Source: Flavimaribacter sediminis (GTDB lineage: Bacteria > Pseudomonadota > Alphaproteobacteria > Rhizobiales > Rhizobiaceae). From it: 64,000 bases of DNA. The translations under genes and the position numbers were made by a program. Positions 38,275 to 46,754 of this stretch are shown piece after piece; position 1 is the stretch's first letter, and the number at the start of each line of letters is the position of its first letter. The notes beneath the pieces are model-generated. The model was not told the DNA's origin. It did no database searches and saw nothing but the letters and a program-made list of their open reading frames with translations. The stretch covers positions 1,302,001-1,366,000 of the forward strand of contig NZ_JAICBX010000001.1 in assembly GCF_019492055.1 (NCBI RefSeq). The letters are read 5' to 3'.

Positions 38275-39057
38275 CTAGCGCCAGGTCTTGCGCTGTTTCC
38301 AGCGTCTTTGTCCGCGTTGCGTTTCCTGGTGAGCGCCAAGATAGAATTCCTGTATGTCCTTCGATTGCGCGAGCTTCTTGGCGTCTCCGCTCATCACTAT
38401 TCTGCCAAGCTCCATGACGTAGCCGTAATGGGCGACGTCCAGTGCAACCTTGGCGTTCTGTTCAACCAATATCATGGTTACATTTTGTTCGCGATTGAGG
38501 CGGCTGATGATCGCAAAGATCTCCTTGACCAGCAAAGGGCTGAGGCCAAGGCTCGGCTCGTCAAGCAGCATGATTTTCGGTCTCGCCATCAAACCGCGAC
38601 CGATCGCCAGCATCTGCTGTTGTCCTCCCGACAGCGTGCCGGCTTCCTGCTGGCGTCTTTCCTTCAGGATTGGAAAGTACTGGTAGACGAGTTCGAGATC
38701 CTTTTCGATTTCAGCGTGATCCGATCGCGTATAGGCGCCCATGCGCAGGTTTTCCTCGACCGTCAGGATGGGAAAGATTTCCCGCCCTTCCGGCACGTGG
38801 ACGATGCCGTCGCGCACGACCGCGTCCGGCGCCGAGCCCTCGATGGCTTTGCCGTTGAAGTGGACCGTGCCTTTTTCCGGATCCATCACGCCGGAGATCG
38901 TTTTCAGAAGCGTTGTCTTGCCGGCGCCGTTTGCGCCGAGCACAGTCACGATCTGACCTTCCTGCACCTGCAGGCTGACCCCGCGAATGGCCATGATCGG
39001 ACCGTAGAAGCTTTCGAGATTGTCTATTTTGAGGAGAGACGGGGAATGCATGTTCAC
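38275..39057 (-). CDS. livF: Branched-chain-type ABC ATPase (LivF-like)
   Basis: ATPase of the HAAT importer, 260 residues. A GTG start at 39057 overlaps the livG stop and is seven bases after GAGGAGG; an ATG six bases further in is the alternative. Walker A is VLGANGAGKTTLLKTI, the signature LSGGQQQMLAIGRGL and Walker B IMLLDEPSLGLS. The C-terminal end continues about 20 residues past the usual LivF end and is rich in Arg/Gln. Confidence 0.9.
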   Translation of the reverse strand: MNMHSPSLLKIDNLESFYGPIMAIRGVSLQVQEGQIVTVLGANGAGKTTLLKTISGVMDPEKGTVHFNGKAIEGSAPDAVVRDGIVHVPEGREIFPILTVEENLRMGAYTRSDHAEIEKDLELVYQYFPILKERRQQEAGTLSGGQQQMLAIGRGLMARPKIMLLDEPSLGLSPLLVKEIFAIISRLNREQNVTMILVEQNAKVALDVAHYGYVMELGRIVMSGDAKKLAQSKDIQEFYLGAHQETQRGQRRWKQRKTWR

Positions 39058-39845
39058 TGGGCTGCCTCCTCTTGTTCAGTCAGATCGTCGGCGCCGATAT
39101 AGGCTTCAATCACAGCGGGGTCGGATTGCACCTCCTTTGGAGTTCCGATCGCCAGCATCTTGCCGTCTGCAAGCGCCAGAACCCGGTCTGACACAGAGCT
39201 GACGAGATGCATGTCGTGCTCGACCATCAGGACCGTGATGCCCATTACCTTCTTGATGTCTTCGACCCAGAATGCGACGTCCTGGGTTTCCTCGACGGAC
39301 AGTCCGGAAGCAGGTTCATCGAGCAGCAGAAGTTTGGGTTGAATTGCCAGAGCCCGCCCCATTTCGACGACCTTGCGCACGCCATAGGGAAGCCCGGCGA
39401 TCAGTTTTTCGCGATAGGGCTGAAGGTCGAGAAATTCGATGACGTGTTCGACGGCTTCGCGGTGATGGCGCTCCTGGTCCCGCACGAATGGCGTAAAGAG
39501 CATATCCGACAAGAAGGATGAGCGGCAATGCGTGTGCCGTCCAACAAGCAGGTTCTGCAGAACCGAGGAATGTTCGAACAATTCGATATTCTGGAACGTT
39601 CGTGCGATGCCCAGATCCGGAATGTCGTGCGGCGCCGTGCCGAGGATTGACTTGCCTTCAAACAGTATGTCGCCGCTTGCAGGCGTGTAAAACCGTGAAA
39701 TCAGGTTGAACACGGTGGACTTGCCGGCGCCGTTCGGACCGACCAGCGCGAAGACCTCGCCTTCCTCTACATTGAAGGAGACATCGTTGACGGCGACCAG
39801 GCCGCCGAAACGTACGGTCACGTTTCTGAGTTCGAGAAGGCTCAT
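39054..39845 (-). CDS. livG: Branched-chain-type ABC ATPase (LivG-like)
   Basis: ATPase partner of LivF, 263 residues. Walker A is [16 protein letters not shown]. The signature region is [14 protein letters not shown], where SGG is replaced as is common in LivG. Walker B is [12 protein letters not shown], followed by the H-loop VEHDMHLV. The gene overlaps livM by four bases and livF by four bases, so the subunits are translationally coupled. Confidence 0.92.
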   Translation of the reverse strand: MSLLELRNVTVRFGGLVAVNDVSFNVEEGEVFALVGPNGAGKSTVFNLISRFYTPASGDILFEGKSILGTAPHDIPDLGIARTFQNIELFEHSSVLQNLLVGRHTHCRSSFLSDMLFTPFVRDQERHHREAVEHVIEFLDLQPYREKLIAGLPYGVRKVVEMGRALAIQPKLLLLDEPASGLSVEETQDVAFWVEDIKKVMGITVLMVEHDMHLVSSVSDRVLALADGKMLAIGTPKEVQSDPAVIEAYIGADDLTEQEEAAQ

Positions 39846-40942
39846 CGCGTGCGCTCCGTCTTGAGGTAGCTCTTCTGCCGGCGGAACATGTCGCGCCTGT
39901 AGAAGGGAAACAGCGAGAAATAGGTTCGGATCTTGATCCAGCGACCGTAGATTCCGAGCGGCTCGAACAGGATGAAGATAACCAGCAGCCCCCCAAAAAT
40001 CGCAGTCTCAAGACCGGGTATCGTGATCGATCCGACTCCAAGCATCTTTGCGACGCCGTCGCGGCCGAACGCGATGACAAGCGGCAGGAGGCCAATGATG
40101 ATCGCGCCGAAAAATGCGCCGTGGATCGAACCCAGCCCGCCGACCACGATCATCAGAAGAAGCGTGATCGAGATGATGATGTTGAAGGTCTCGTTCGTGA
40201 ACACGGTGGCGAAATGTCCCATCAACGCTCCACCGAGGCCGGTGATGAAACAGGAAATTGCGAATGCGATCATTTTCGTGCGGGCGACGTTGACGCCCAT
40301 GGCTTTTGCCGAAACTTCCGAATCCCTCACCGCGCTGAAGGCGCGTCCGATGGGCGAGCGAATGATGTTGCGGTAGAAATAAAGCACGATGAGCGTGACG
40401 ACGAGCACGAGCCAGTACAATTCGTCGGGATGGCCGTAGCGGCTGAACTGGAAGCCGAAAAGCTGGATATCCGGCGCAAAAATTCCGCCAACGCCGCCGG
40501 TGATCGGTTCCAGGATGACGATCAGATCTTCCGCCAGCACGGATATCGCGAGCGTTGCGATCGCCAGATAGATGCCGTGCAACTTGGTTGTCGGCATGGC
40601 GATAATGGCGCCAGCCACGCCTGCCGTCAGGCCAGAAAGAGGAAAGGACAGGATGAACGGGATGCCCAACTGGGTTTGATATATGACGTTGGAATAGGCG
40701 CCGACGGCCATGAACGCCGCGTGGCCAAGGCTGACCTGACCGGACTGGCCGACGAGAATCATCAGGCCCATGCCGCAGATCGCCCAAATCAGAACCAGTG
40801 TGGCCTCGCCGATCAGATAGTCGTTGATCAGGAAGGGCAGGGCGATGACGACGACGAGCAGCAACAGGTACCAGAAGGCCTGCGACTGATGTTTGAACAT
40901 TCTGATGTCGGCGTCGTAGGAAGTCTTGAAGACAAAACGCAT
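39842..40942 (-). CDS. livM: Branched-chain-type ABC permease (LivM-like)
   Basis: Membrane subunit of the importer, 366 residues with about nine hydrophobic segments. Family motifs are [19 protein letters not shown] and the coupling loop [21 protein letters not shown]. The C-terminus carries an unusually long basic tail ([21 protein letters not shown] and further). The ATG follows GAGGTCAG. Its stop overlaps livG by four bases. Confidence 0.92.
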   Translation of the reverse strand: MRFVFKTSYDADIRMFKHQSQAFWYLLLLVVVIALPFLINDYLIGEATLVLIWAICGMGLMILVGQSGQVSLGHAAFMAVGAYSNVIYQTQLGIPFILSFPLSGLTAGVAGAIIAMPTTKLHGIYLAIATLAISVLAEDLIVILEPITGGVGGIFAPDIQLFGFQFSRYGHPDELYWLVLVVTLIVLYFYRNIIRSPIGRAFSAVRDSEVSAKAMGVNVARTKMIAFAISCFITGLGGALMGHFATVFTNETFNIIISITLLLMIVVGGLGSIHGAFFGAIIIGLLPLVIAFGRDGVAKMLGVGSITIPGLETAIFGGLLVIFILFEPLGIYGRWIKIRTYFSLFPFYRRDMFRRQKSYLKTERTR

Positions 40943-40952
40943 TCTGACCTCC

Positions 40953-41828
40953 TCAAACTTTTTTCGTCTGGACCTGGGACAGAATCCCGTGGGGTCGGAT
41001 GAACAACATCAGAACAAGCAGCAGGTACGGCATGATCTGCGAATAGCCTGCCGGCAGGTAACGCGCCGAGAAAGGCTCGATAAGTCCGACGATCAGGCCG
41101 CCAAGAAGCGCGCCGGGGAGGCTGCCGAAACCGCCGATCACGGCGGCCGCAAAGGCCTTGATGCCGAGCAGGCCGGCGTTCGGATCGATGGAGCTTTTGG
41201 ACGCGAAAAGGATCCCGGCGATCGTCGCGACGATGCCCGACAGCGCCCAGATCATCGAATGGATCCGTTTGACAGGAATGCCCATGTAATAGGCTGCGAG
41301 CTGGTTCTGCGAGGATGCCTGCATGGCGACGCCGAGTTTAGTCCGGGCGAAGAACAGGAACAGCGCAAACGTCAGGATAATGGTCACGGCGATCACGACG
41401 ATTTCGTCTAGCCCGAGCACCAGACCGCCGAAACGGACTTCCACGCCGGTCATGGGCGATTCCAGAGATTGCGGTTCATGGCCCCAGATGGCGCCTGCGA
41501 TAAAGCGAATGACGAAACCGAGAGCGATGGTCAGGATGACGACGGCCACCTGAGATTGTCCGAACATGCGCCGCAGGACCACAAAGTCGAGGAGGTAGCC
41601 GAGAAAGCCCATGATGCCGATCGCGAGAATGCAGGAGAGCCAGAACGGCAAATCCATGTATTCGGCGTTGTTGAAGCCGAGCGTGATAAAGGCGCCCAGC
41701 ATCATGAAATCGCCCTGCGCGAAGTTCACCGCTTCCGTCGCCTTGTAAATCAGCACAAAGCCGAGAGCGATCAGTCCGTAGACACACCCGTTTGCCGCGC
41801 CGCTTACGAAAAGCTGCAAAATATCCAA
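40953..41828 (-). CDS. livH: Branched-chain-type ABC permease (LivH-like)
   Basis: Second membrane subunit, about 291 residues with eight hydrophobic segments. No ATG is near the start. Two in-frame TTG codons (41834 and 41828) are possible, and the second is chosen because GGGAGGG lies eight bases upstream. The motifs GLIALGFVLIYKATEAVNFAQGDF and the loop MQASSQNQLAAYYMG are typical. It is the first gene of the liv set; two hairpins lie in the 78-84 bases upstream of it. Confidence 0.9.
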   Translation of the reverse strand: MDILQLFVSGAANGCVYGLIALGFVLIYKATEAVNFAQGDFMMLGAFITLGFNNAEYMDLPFWLSCILAIGIMGFLGYLLDFVVLRRMFGQSQVAVVILTIALGFVIRFIAGAIWGHEPQSLESPMTGVEVRFGGLVLGLDEIVVIAVTIILTFALFLFFARTKLGVAMQASSQNQLAAYYMGIPVKRIHSMIWALSGIVATIAGILFASKSSIDPNAGLLGIKAFAAAVIGGFGSLPGALLGGLIVGLIEPFSARYLPAGYSQIMPYLLLVLMLFIRPHGILSQVQTKKV

Positions 41829-41855
41829 AACCAAGGCCCTCCCAAGGCCGTTTCA

Positions 41856-41905
41856 GAACCGCTCCTCGCGCGGTTCCCTTCTATTGATCGACCGCCTTGG
41901 CGGTC
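41856..41905 (-). promoter_or_regulatory. Twin hairpins upstream of livH
   Basis: GAACCGC/GCGGTTC (41856-41862 with 41870-41876) and GACCGC/GCGGTC (41890-41895 with 41900-41905) stand side by side between the oxidoreductase stop (41913) and livH. Neither has a U-tract on the transcribed strand, so read-through is expected. They may be processing sites or weak pause sites. Confidence 0.45.
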
Positions 41906-41912
41906 TTCATTA

Positions 41913-42932
41913 TCATGGCACCAGCATCACCTTGGCGTTTGCCTTTTTCAACGCCGGAACCAGTTCACTCATTGCATCCTCGAGACGTATCACCGCGTCG
42001 ACTTCCGTTTGCCACTTGCCCGACACGAAGCGTTCCTGAACCTCGACGATCGCCTGCATTTGCTGCTCGGGCGTGGTGTCCATGAACCAGCGCGTGAGCC
42101 AGAAGCCCTCGATGTGCTTCTGCATGAAGACGAACTGACCCATTTCCGGGATGACCGGCGGCTCCGGATCGAGCTTGCCGTAGACCACCCAGCGCGCGCC
42201 CGTCGGCATCGCCGTGAAGAGGTCGGCCGAAACCTGGTTAGCGACTGCGTCGAGCAGGAGGCGTGGCTTTTCCGCCTTGATGACTTCTTTCACCTTTTCG
42301 CTGAAATCCGGGGAGCCCGTCACCAGCACGTGCTTGGCGCCCAGTTCCATCAGATGGGCGACCTGGCTTTCCTTGCGGACGATGCAGATCGGCGTAATGC
42401 CGTGATCGCGTCCGAGCGCCGTCATCAGCTTGCAGAGCTGGCTGTTGGCAGCCGTCATGATGAAGCTAGAGACGCCAGCTTTACGCGCGATGTCGAACAT
42501 CGCCAGCGCTGTCAGCGGATTGACGATATGTCCCGCCGCGTCCTCGTCGCGCATGTCGTCGCGGACCGGAATGCAAACGGCGGCCGGCGTCACGGCGTAT
42601 TCCGCCCATGCGCCCGAGGTTGGGATCTGCACCGTGAAGGCCACGCGCTTGCCGATCAGCGCCTCGGCGCGGCTTCCCTTGCCTGAAACGACTTCTCCGA
42701 CGGCCTCAAATCCCGCTGGCGCGCCCTTGACGCGCGGTTGGCCGTATTCGCCCTTGATGAAGTGAAGGTCGGAGGGATTGATGGACGCCATGGCGACCTT
42801 GATCAGAACCTGACCGTCCTCGATCTGCGGCGTCGGGACACGGGCCGCTTCGAGATAAAGCCCCAGATCGTCGATCCGCGGACCTTCGCGCGTTCCGGAG
42901 AAACCGTCGTGTTTCTGGATTAGAGCAAACAT
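41913..42932 (-). CDS. MDR-superfamily oxidoreductase (quinone reductase / enoyl reductase-like)
   Basis: The 339-residue product starts MFALIQKHDGFSGTREGP and has a GroES-like N-terminal domain (VLIKVAMASINPSDLHFIKG; PAGFEAVGEVV) without zinc ligands. In the nucleotide-binding domain the usual GxGxxG/AAGxxG loop is replaced by FIMTAANSQLCKLM, so cofactor binding is uncertain. It follows another MDR gene in the same direction (14-base gap). The role may be reduction of an enoyl intermediate in the catabolic operon. No strong ribosome binding site was seen. Confidence 0.78.
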   Translation of the reverse strand: MFALIQKHDGFSGTREGPRIDDLGLYLEAARVPTPQIEDGQVLIKVAMASINPSDLHFIKGEYGQPRVKGAPAGFEAVGEVVSGKGSRAEALIGKRVAFTVQIPTSGAWAEYAVTPAAVCIPVRDDMRDEDAAGHIVNPLTALAMFDIARKAGVSSFIMTAANSQLCKLMTALGRDHGITPICIVRKESQVAHLMELGAKHVLVTGSPDFSEKVKEVIKAEKPRLLLDAVANQVSADLFTAMPTGARWVVYGKLDPEPPVIPEMGQFVFMQKHIEGFWLTRWFMDTTPEQQMQAIVEVQERFVSGKWQTEVDAVIRLEDAMSELVPALKKANAKVMLVP

Positions 42933-42946
42933 GTCGTTGGAACCGG

Positions 42947-43930
42947 TCACGAAGATGTGTCCTCCGGAACCAGAATGATCTTTCCGGTCGCGCCGCGATC
43001 GAGCACGCGTTTCAGGATGGCCGGAGCGTCGGCGAGGGGATAGCGTCCCTCGATAAAGGGTTTTACCGTGCCTTGCATGCGCCAGCCGATCAGTTCCTTC
43101 ATGTTGTCTGCGTAAACTTCCGGCTCGTACCGGGTGAACGCGCCCCAGAAAACTCCGACCACCGAGAACTCCTTTACGAGAGTCAGGTTGACGGGAAGGG
43201 ACGGAATCCGTCCGGAGGCAAAGCCGATGACGAGCAGGCGGCCGTTGCGCGCCATGCAGCGACAAGCTGTGTCAAAGGCGTCGCCGCCAACAGGGTCGAA
43301 AAGCACGTCGACGCCCTTGTTGCCGGTCAGACTGCGCAAATCGTCCTTGAGATTGTCATAGCCGATAGCCTCATCGGCGCCGCTTTGCTTTGCGATTTCC
43401 TGCTTTTGCGCAGAAGACGCGACCGCGATGACCCTGGCGCCCATGGCTTTTGCAATCTGTATCGCGGCAATTCCCGTGGAGCCGGCTGCCCCCAGGACCG
43501 CGACGGTTTCGCCAGGCTGCAGTTCCGCGCGCTGCTTGAGCGCATGGTGAGACGTGCCGTAGGCGCAGAGCAGGGCGCAGGCGTCCGATGGATCAAGACC
43601 GTCCGGCAGTGGAAATACCGCCGACTGGTCGGCCGTCACCTTCTCGGCGTAAGCGCCAAGCTGATTGAGAACCGCCACCCGGTCTCCGGGCTTGATGCGC
43701 TTGACGTCGGGACCAACGGCTTCCACGACGCCGGCTGCCTCCATGCCGGGAATGAACGGCGTGGCGGGCTTCATTTGATACAGGCCCTGGACGAGCAGAC
43801 CGTCGGGGTAGTTGACGCCGATCGCTTCAGGTCGGATCACGACGGAGGTCCCGGTCGCAACCGGATCGTCAATCTCCTTGAGTGCGAGATTTTCAAGGGG
43901 TCCGTAGTCTTCGCAGACAATCGCCTTCAT
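42947..43930 (-). CDS. NADPH:quinone oxidoreductase-family MDR protein
   Basis: A zinc-free medium-chain reductase of 327 residues. The substrate domain has GVNYPDGLLVQGLYQ and PFIPGMEAAGVVEAVG. The Rossmann fold has the NADPH-type loop VLGAAGSTGIAAIQIAKAMG, followed by the conserved DVLFDPVGGDAFD. It begins directly after the acyl-CoA dehydrogenase stop (43931), so the two are co-transcribed. It could reduce a 2-enoyl-CoA or a quinone; the substrate is not determinable. Confidence 0.85.
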   Translation of the reverse strand: MKAIVCEDYGPLENLALKEIDDPVATGTSVVIRPEAIGVNYPDGLLVQGLYQMKPATPFIPGMEAAGVVEAVGPDVKRIKPGDRVAVLNQLGAYAEKVTADQSAVFPLPDGLDPSDACALLCAYGTSHHALKQRAELQPGETVAVLGAAGSTGIAAIQIAKAMGARVIAVASSAQKQEIAKQSGADEAIGYDNLKDDLRSLTGNKGVDVLFDPVGGDAFDTACRCMARNGRLLVIGFASGRIPSLPVNLTLVKEFSVVGVFWGAFTRYEPEVYADNMKELIGWRMQGTVKPFIEGRYPLADAPAILKRVLDRGATGKIILVPEDTSS

Positions 43931-45169
43931 CTATACGCGCTCCTGGGTGTATTTGCGCAATTCCGTGCGCGCCACCTGCCTGCGGTGAACGGCGTCGGGT
44001 CCATCCGCGAGCCGCAGCGTCCGCAGGTTCGTCCAGGCCCGCGCCAGCGGCGTATCCTGGGATACGCCCTGGCCGCCATACATCTGGACCGCCTCGTCCG
44101 TGATCTTGAGGGCGACACGGGGCGCGACAACCTTGATCTGACTGATCCAGGGGGCCGCGGCTATCGGGTCGCCCTTGTCCATCATCCAGGCGGCCTTCAG
44201 GCACAGGAGTCGCGCCATCTCAATCTCCATCCGGCTTTCTGCGATGATGTCGTAGTTGGCGCCCAATTGCGCCAGTTTCTTTCCGAAGGCTTCTCGCCGC
44301 AGCGAGCGCGTGCACATCAGCTCGAGCGCGCGTTCCGCCTGGCCGATCGCGCGCATGCAGTGGTGGATGCGTCCGGGCCCAAGCCGCCCCTGTGCGATTT
44401 CGAAACCGCGGCCCTCGCCGAGAATCAGATTGTCCGCCGGAACCCGAACATCGGTGAAGCGGAGGTGGTAGTGGCCGTGTGGCGCATCGTCGTGTCCATA
44501 GACCTGCATCGGTCTCAGCTTCTCGATGCCAGGCGTGTCCGCGGGCACGAGAATCATCGAGTGGCGCTTGTGTTTCGGCTCGTCTTCTCCCCCGGTCTTC
44601 ACCATCGTGATGTAGATTGCGCAGCGCGGGTCGCCGGCGCCTGACGACCACCATTTTTCGCCGTTGAGGACGTATTCGTCGCCATCGCGGACGCAGCTCA
44701 TCTCGATATTCGTCGCGTCGGAGGAGGCGACGTCGGGCTCGGTCATCAGATACGCCGAGCGGATCTTTCCATCGAGCAGCGGAGCAAGCCACTTTTCCTT
44801 GTGTTCCTCGCTGCTGTACCGCTCGAGCACTTCCATGTTGCCTGTATCCGGCGCCGAACAGTTGAAAACCTCTGCGCCGAGATGCGCCTTGCCCATCTCT
44901 TCCGCGAGATAGGCGTATTCCACCGTCGTCAGGCCGTAGCCGCGCTCCGAATCCGTCAGCCAGAAATTCCAGAGACCCCGGTCTCTGGCGGTTTTCTTCA
45001 GGCTTTCCAGTATTTCAGTTTGTCTCGGCGTATAGGTCCAGCGATCTCCCTTGCCGACTTCCTCGAGGAACTCTTCCTCCAGCGGCAGGATTTCTTCGTT
45101 GACCATCGATCTTACCGCATCAAGAAGCGGCTGTAGACGTTCGGTGATCCCAAGATCCATTTCAGACAT
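43931..45169 (-). CDS. Acyl-CoA dehydrogenase (ACAD10/11-like)
   Basis: The 412-residue FAD enzyme has the flavin motif YLMTEPDVASSDATNIEM and the C-terminal VQMYGGQGVSQDTPLARAW, a pattern close to ACAD10/ACAD11-type dehydrogenases. In other organisms these act on unusual acyl-CoAs, including phosphorylated 4-hydroxyacyl-CoAs. The start overlaps the 3' end of the TetR gene by eight bases, so the regulator and enzyme share a transcript. No kinase partner is encoded nearby. Confidence 0.88.
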   Translation of the reverse strand: MSEMDLGITERLQPLLDAVRSMVNEEILPLEEEFLEEVGKGDRWTYTPRQTEILESLKKTARDRGLWNFWLTDSERGYGLTTVEYAYLAEEMGKAHLGAEVFNCSAPDTGNMEVLERYSSEEHKEKWLAPLLDGKIRSAYLMTEPDVASSDATNIEMSCVRDGDEYVLNGEKWWSSGAGDPRCAIYITMVKTGGEDEPKHKRHSMILVPADTPGIEKLRPMQVYGHDDAPHGHYHLRFTDVRVPADNLILGEGRGFEIAQGRLGPGRIHHCMRAIGQAERALELMCTRSLRREAFGKKLAQLGANYDIIAESRMEIEMARLLCLKAAWMMDKGDPIAAAPWISQIKVVAPRVALKITDEAVQMYGGQGVSQDTPLARAWTNLRTLRLADGPDAVHRRQVARTELRKYTQERV

Positions 45170-45818
45170 CCTGCAAATACTCCTTCCCTATGCCGAGCCC
45201 CTGCAGCGCAAAGCGTGTGCAACGGGAGGCTATTTCGTTGAGTTGTTCATCGTCATCGGTGTCGCGTGGCGAATACCAGAAAATTGGTGAATTCAGCGCC
45301 ATGAGAAATATTTGCGTGGCGATGCCGGAAGACTCGAAATCGGTTTTCCCGCTCTCCCTGGCGTCTTCGATGACTTCCCGGAAGCGGATAGCGTAGGACT
45401 CGCGAAGCCCCTGCAACTCCACCAGGGTCTCGCGCTGCTCCGGCGTCGTCGCTCCGCGCATCAGCAATGAGACGCCTTCCCACACGCACCGCTGAAAGGG
45501 ACGCGTCCTCAACATCGTCAGGCAATGGACCTTCGCCATCGCTTTCAACTTCTCGACAGGATCGTCATAGGCGCCGCATAACGGTTTGATCGCGGCCGCG
45601 TTCAATTCCATTCCGTAGCGATAGACATCTGCGAAGAGATCCGCCTTCGAACGGTAGTGATGATAAATGCGACCCTTGGTCGAGCCCAGACGACGCGCCA
45701 CATCGTCGATGCTCGAGGCATTGTAGCCGCGCTCCATGAAACATAGTGCTGCGGCCTCCAGGATTTCCTCCTGGTGTATCCGTGCCGTTCCGATTTCGGA
45801 ATCCGATGTGACGCTCAA
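45162..45818 (-). CDS. TetR-family transcriptional regulator
   Basis: DNA-binding repressor of 218 residues. The best start is the TTG at 45818 (MSVTSDSEIGTARIHQEE), because GGGAGG lies four to five bases before it and no ATG is available in the conserved region. The helix-turn-helix covers about residues 35-57 (SIDDVARRLGSTKGRIYHHY). The ligand-binding part (residues 75-215) is helical. It is the first gene of the minus-strand catabolic operon and is divergent from the halohydrin-dehalogenase-like gene, so it probably controls one or both. Confidence 0.87.
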   Translation of the reverse strand: MSVTSDSEIGTARIHQEEILEAAALCFMERGYNASSIDDVARRLGSTKGRIYHHYRSKADLFADVYRYGMELNAAAIKPLCGAYDDPVEKLKAMAKVHCLTMLRTRPFQRCVWEGVSLLMRGATTPEQRETLVELQGLRESYAIRFREVIEDARESGKTDFESSGIATQIFLMALNSPIFWYSPRDTDDDEQLNEIASRCTRFALQGLGIGKEYLQDV

Positions 45819-45905
45819 AATTCCTCCCAACGGCGCCTTGCGGTCGCGATCTTTTATCCGTCGACGACCTCTTCTCCCATGGCTTAACCGTACTGCAGCT
45901 TGGAG

Positions 45906-45928
45906 CATACTACCGGGTATGTTGTCAA
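45906..45928. promoter_or_regulatory. Palindrome and -35-like element between TetR and dehalogenase-like genes
   Basis: CATAC (45906-45910) and GTATG (45917-45921) form an inverted repeat with a 6-base centre; TACCGGGTA inside it is a second, smaller palindrome. A perfect TTGACA on the minus strand (45928 to 45923) abuts it. This is the expected layout of a TetR operator on the regulator's own promoter, but no good -10 was found. Confidence 0.4.
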
Positions 45929-45990
45929 TCGCCTTGTATCTGCTGCATGCTGATGTCCATCATCGGAAACACACATCGCCGGAGGACAGC

Positions 45991-46671
45991 ATGACATCGC
46001 GAATGACAGGTAAAAGAATACTGATAACACGCTCGCAAGACTATATGGGGCCTGCCTGTGTCGAGATGTTCAGCAAGGAGGGCGGCGACGTTATCGCGGA
46101 TGAGAGCGATCTGAATACGGAGGCGGCGTGCCGGAAAGTCATCGATGACGCCGGCCATATAGATGTGCTCATTGTCAATCTGGCGGCGCCGAATCATTAC
46201 GGCGTTCTTGTCACTGATCTTGCAGAAGAAGACTGGCTTCAGACTTTCGAACTGCTCGTGCACCCGCTGCAAAGACTTGTCAAACATGCGCTTCCGCCCA
46301 TGATCGAACGCAGGAAAGGCAAGATTATCGTCGTTGGCAGCGCAACGCCGCTTCGCCCTATGGGAAGATTAAGCGCCTATAGCGCTGCGCGGGGCGCCCA
46401 GATATCTTACGTGAAATCTGTTGGCGTGGAGGTTGCCCGGCACAATGTGCAGGTCAATCTGATAGCGCAGAATTGGGTGGAAAATCCCGCCTACTATCCT
46501 CCCGAACTGATGGAGAACGAGAAGTTCCTCAAGAACCTGAAGGATCAGGTTCCCCTGGGCCGACTGGCGAAGCCGGAGGAGGATGCAGCTTTGGCGCTGT
46601 TCCTTGCTGGCGAGGAGAGCGACTTTTTTGTGGGGCAGGCGATACCCTTCAGTGGCGGCTGGGCGAACTGA
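45991..46671 (+). CDS. Halohydrin dehalogenase-like protein (SDR fold, Ser-Tyr-Arg triad)
   Basis: The ATG at 45991 follows GGAGGACAGC and gives 226 residues. The fold is that of short-chain dehydrogenases, but the cofactor loop TGxxxGxG is replaced by T13-x4-Y18-x-G20. The catalytic set is Ser117-x12-Tyr130-x3-Arg134, with Arg where SDRs have Lys. These two motifs define halohydrin dehalogenases (Hhe enzymes), which form epoxides from vicinal haloalcohols and open epoxides with anions such as cyanide or azide, without NAD(P). Segments such as AQNWVENPAYYPPE and the ending FVGQAIPFSGGWAN also resemble the HheB type. It is divergent from the TetR gene. The natural substrate is unknown. Confidence 0.85.
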   Translation: MTSRMTGKRILITRSQDYMGPACVEMFSKEGGDVIADESDLNTEAACRKVIDDAGHIDVLIVNLAAPNHYGVLVTDLAEEDWLQTFELLVHPLQRLVKHALPPMIERRKGKIIVVGSATPLRPMGRLSAYSAARGAQISYVKSVGVEVARHNVQVNLIAQNWVENPAYYPPELMENEKFLKNLKDQVPLGRLAKPEEDAALALFLAGEESDFFVGQAIPFSGGWAN

Positions 46672-46754
46672 GCGGTCATTGATAATCGGCGGCTTCTGGA
46701 TTATGCGGTCGGCAGGAATAGTCCTTCTCAAACCGACTGGGTCAAAATCACCAC

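Noticed and set aside
45991-46671. Annotation as an ordinary SDR oxidoreductase
   Set aside because: The glycine-rich cofactor loop and the catalytic lysine are both absent and are replaced by the motifs of halohydrin dehalogenases.
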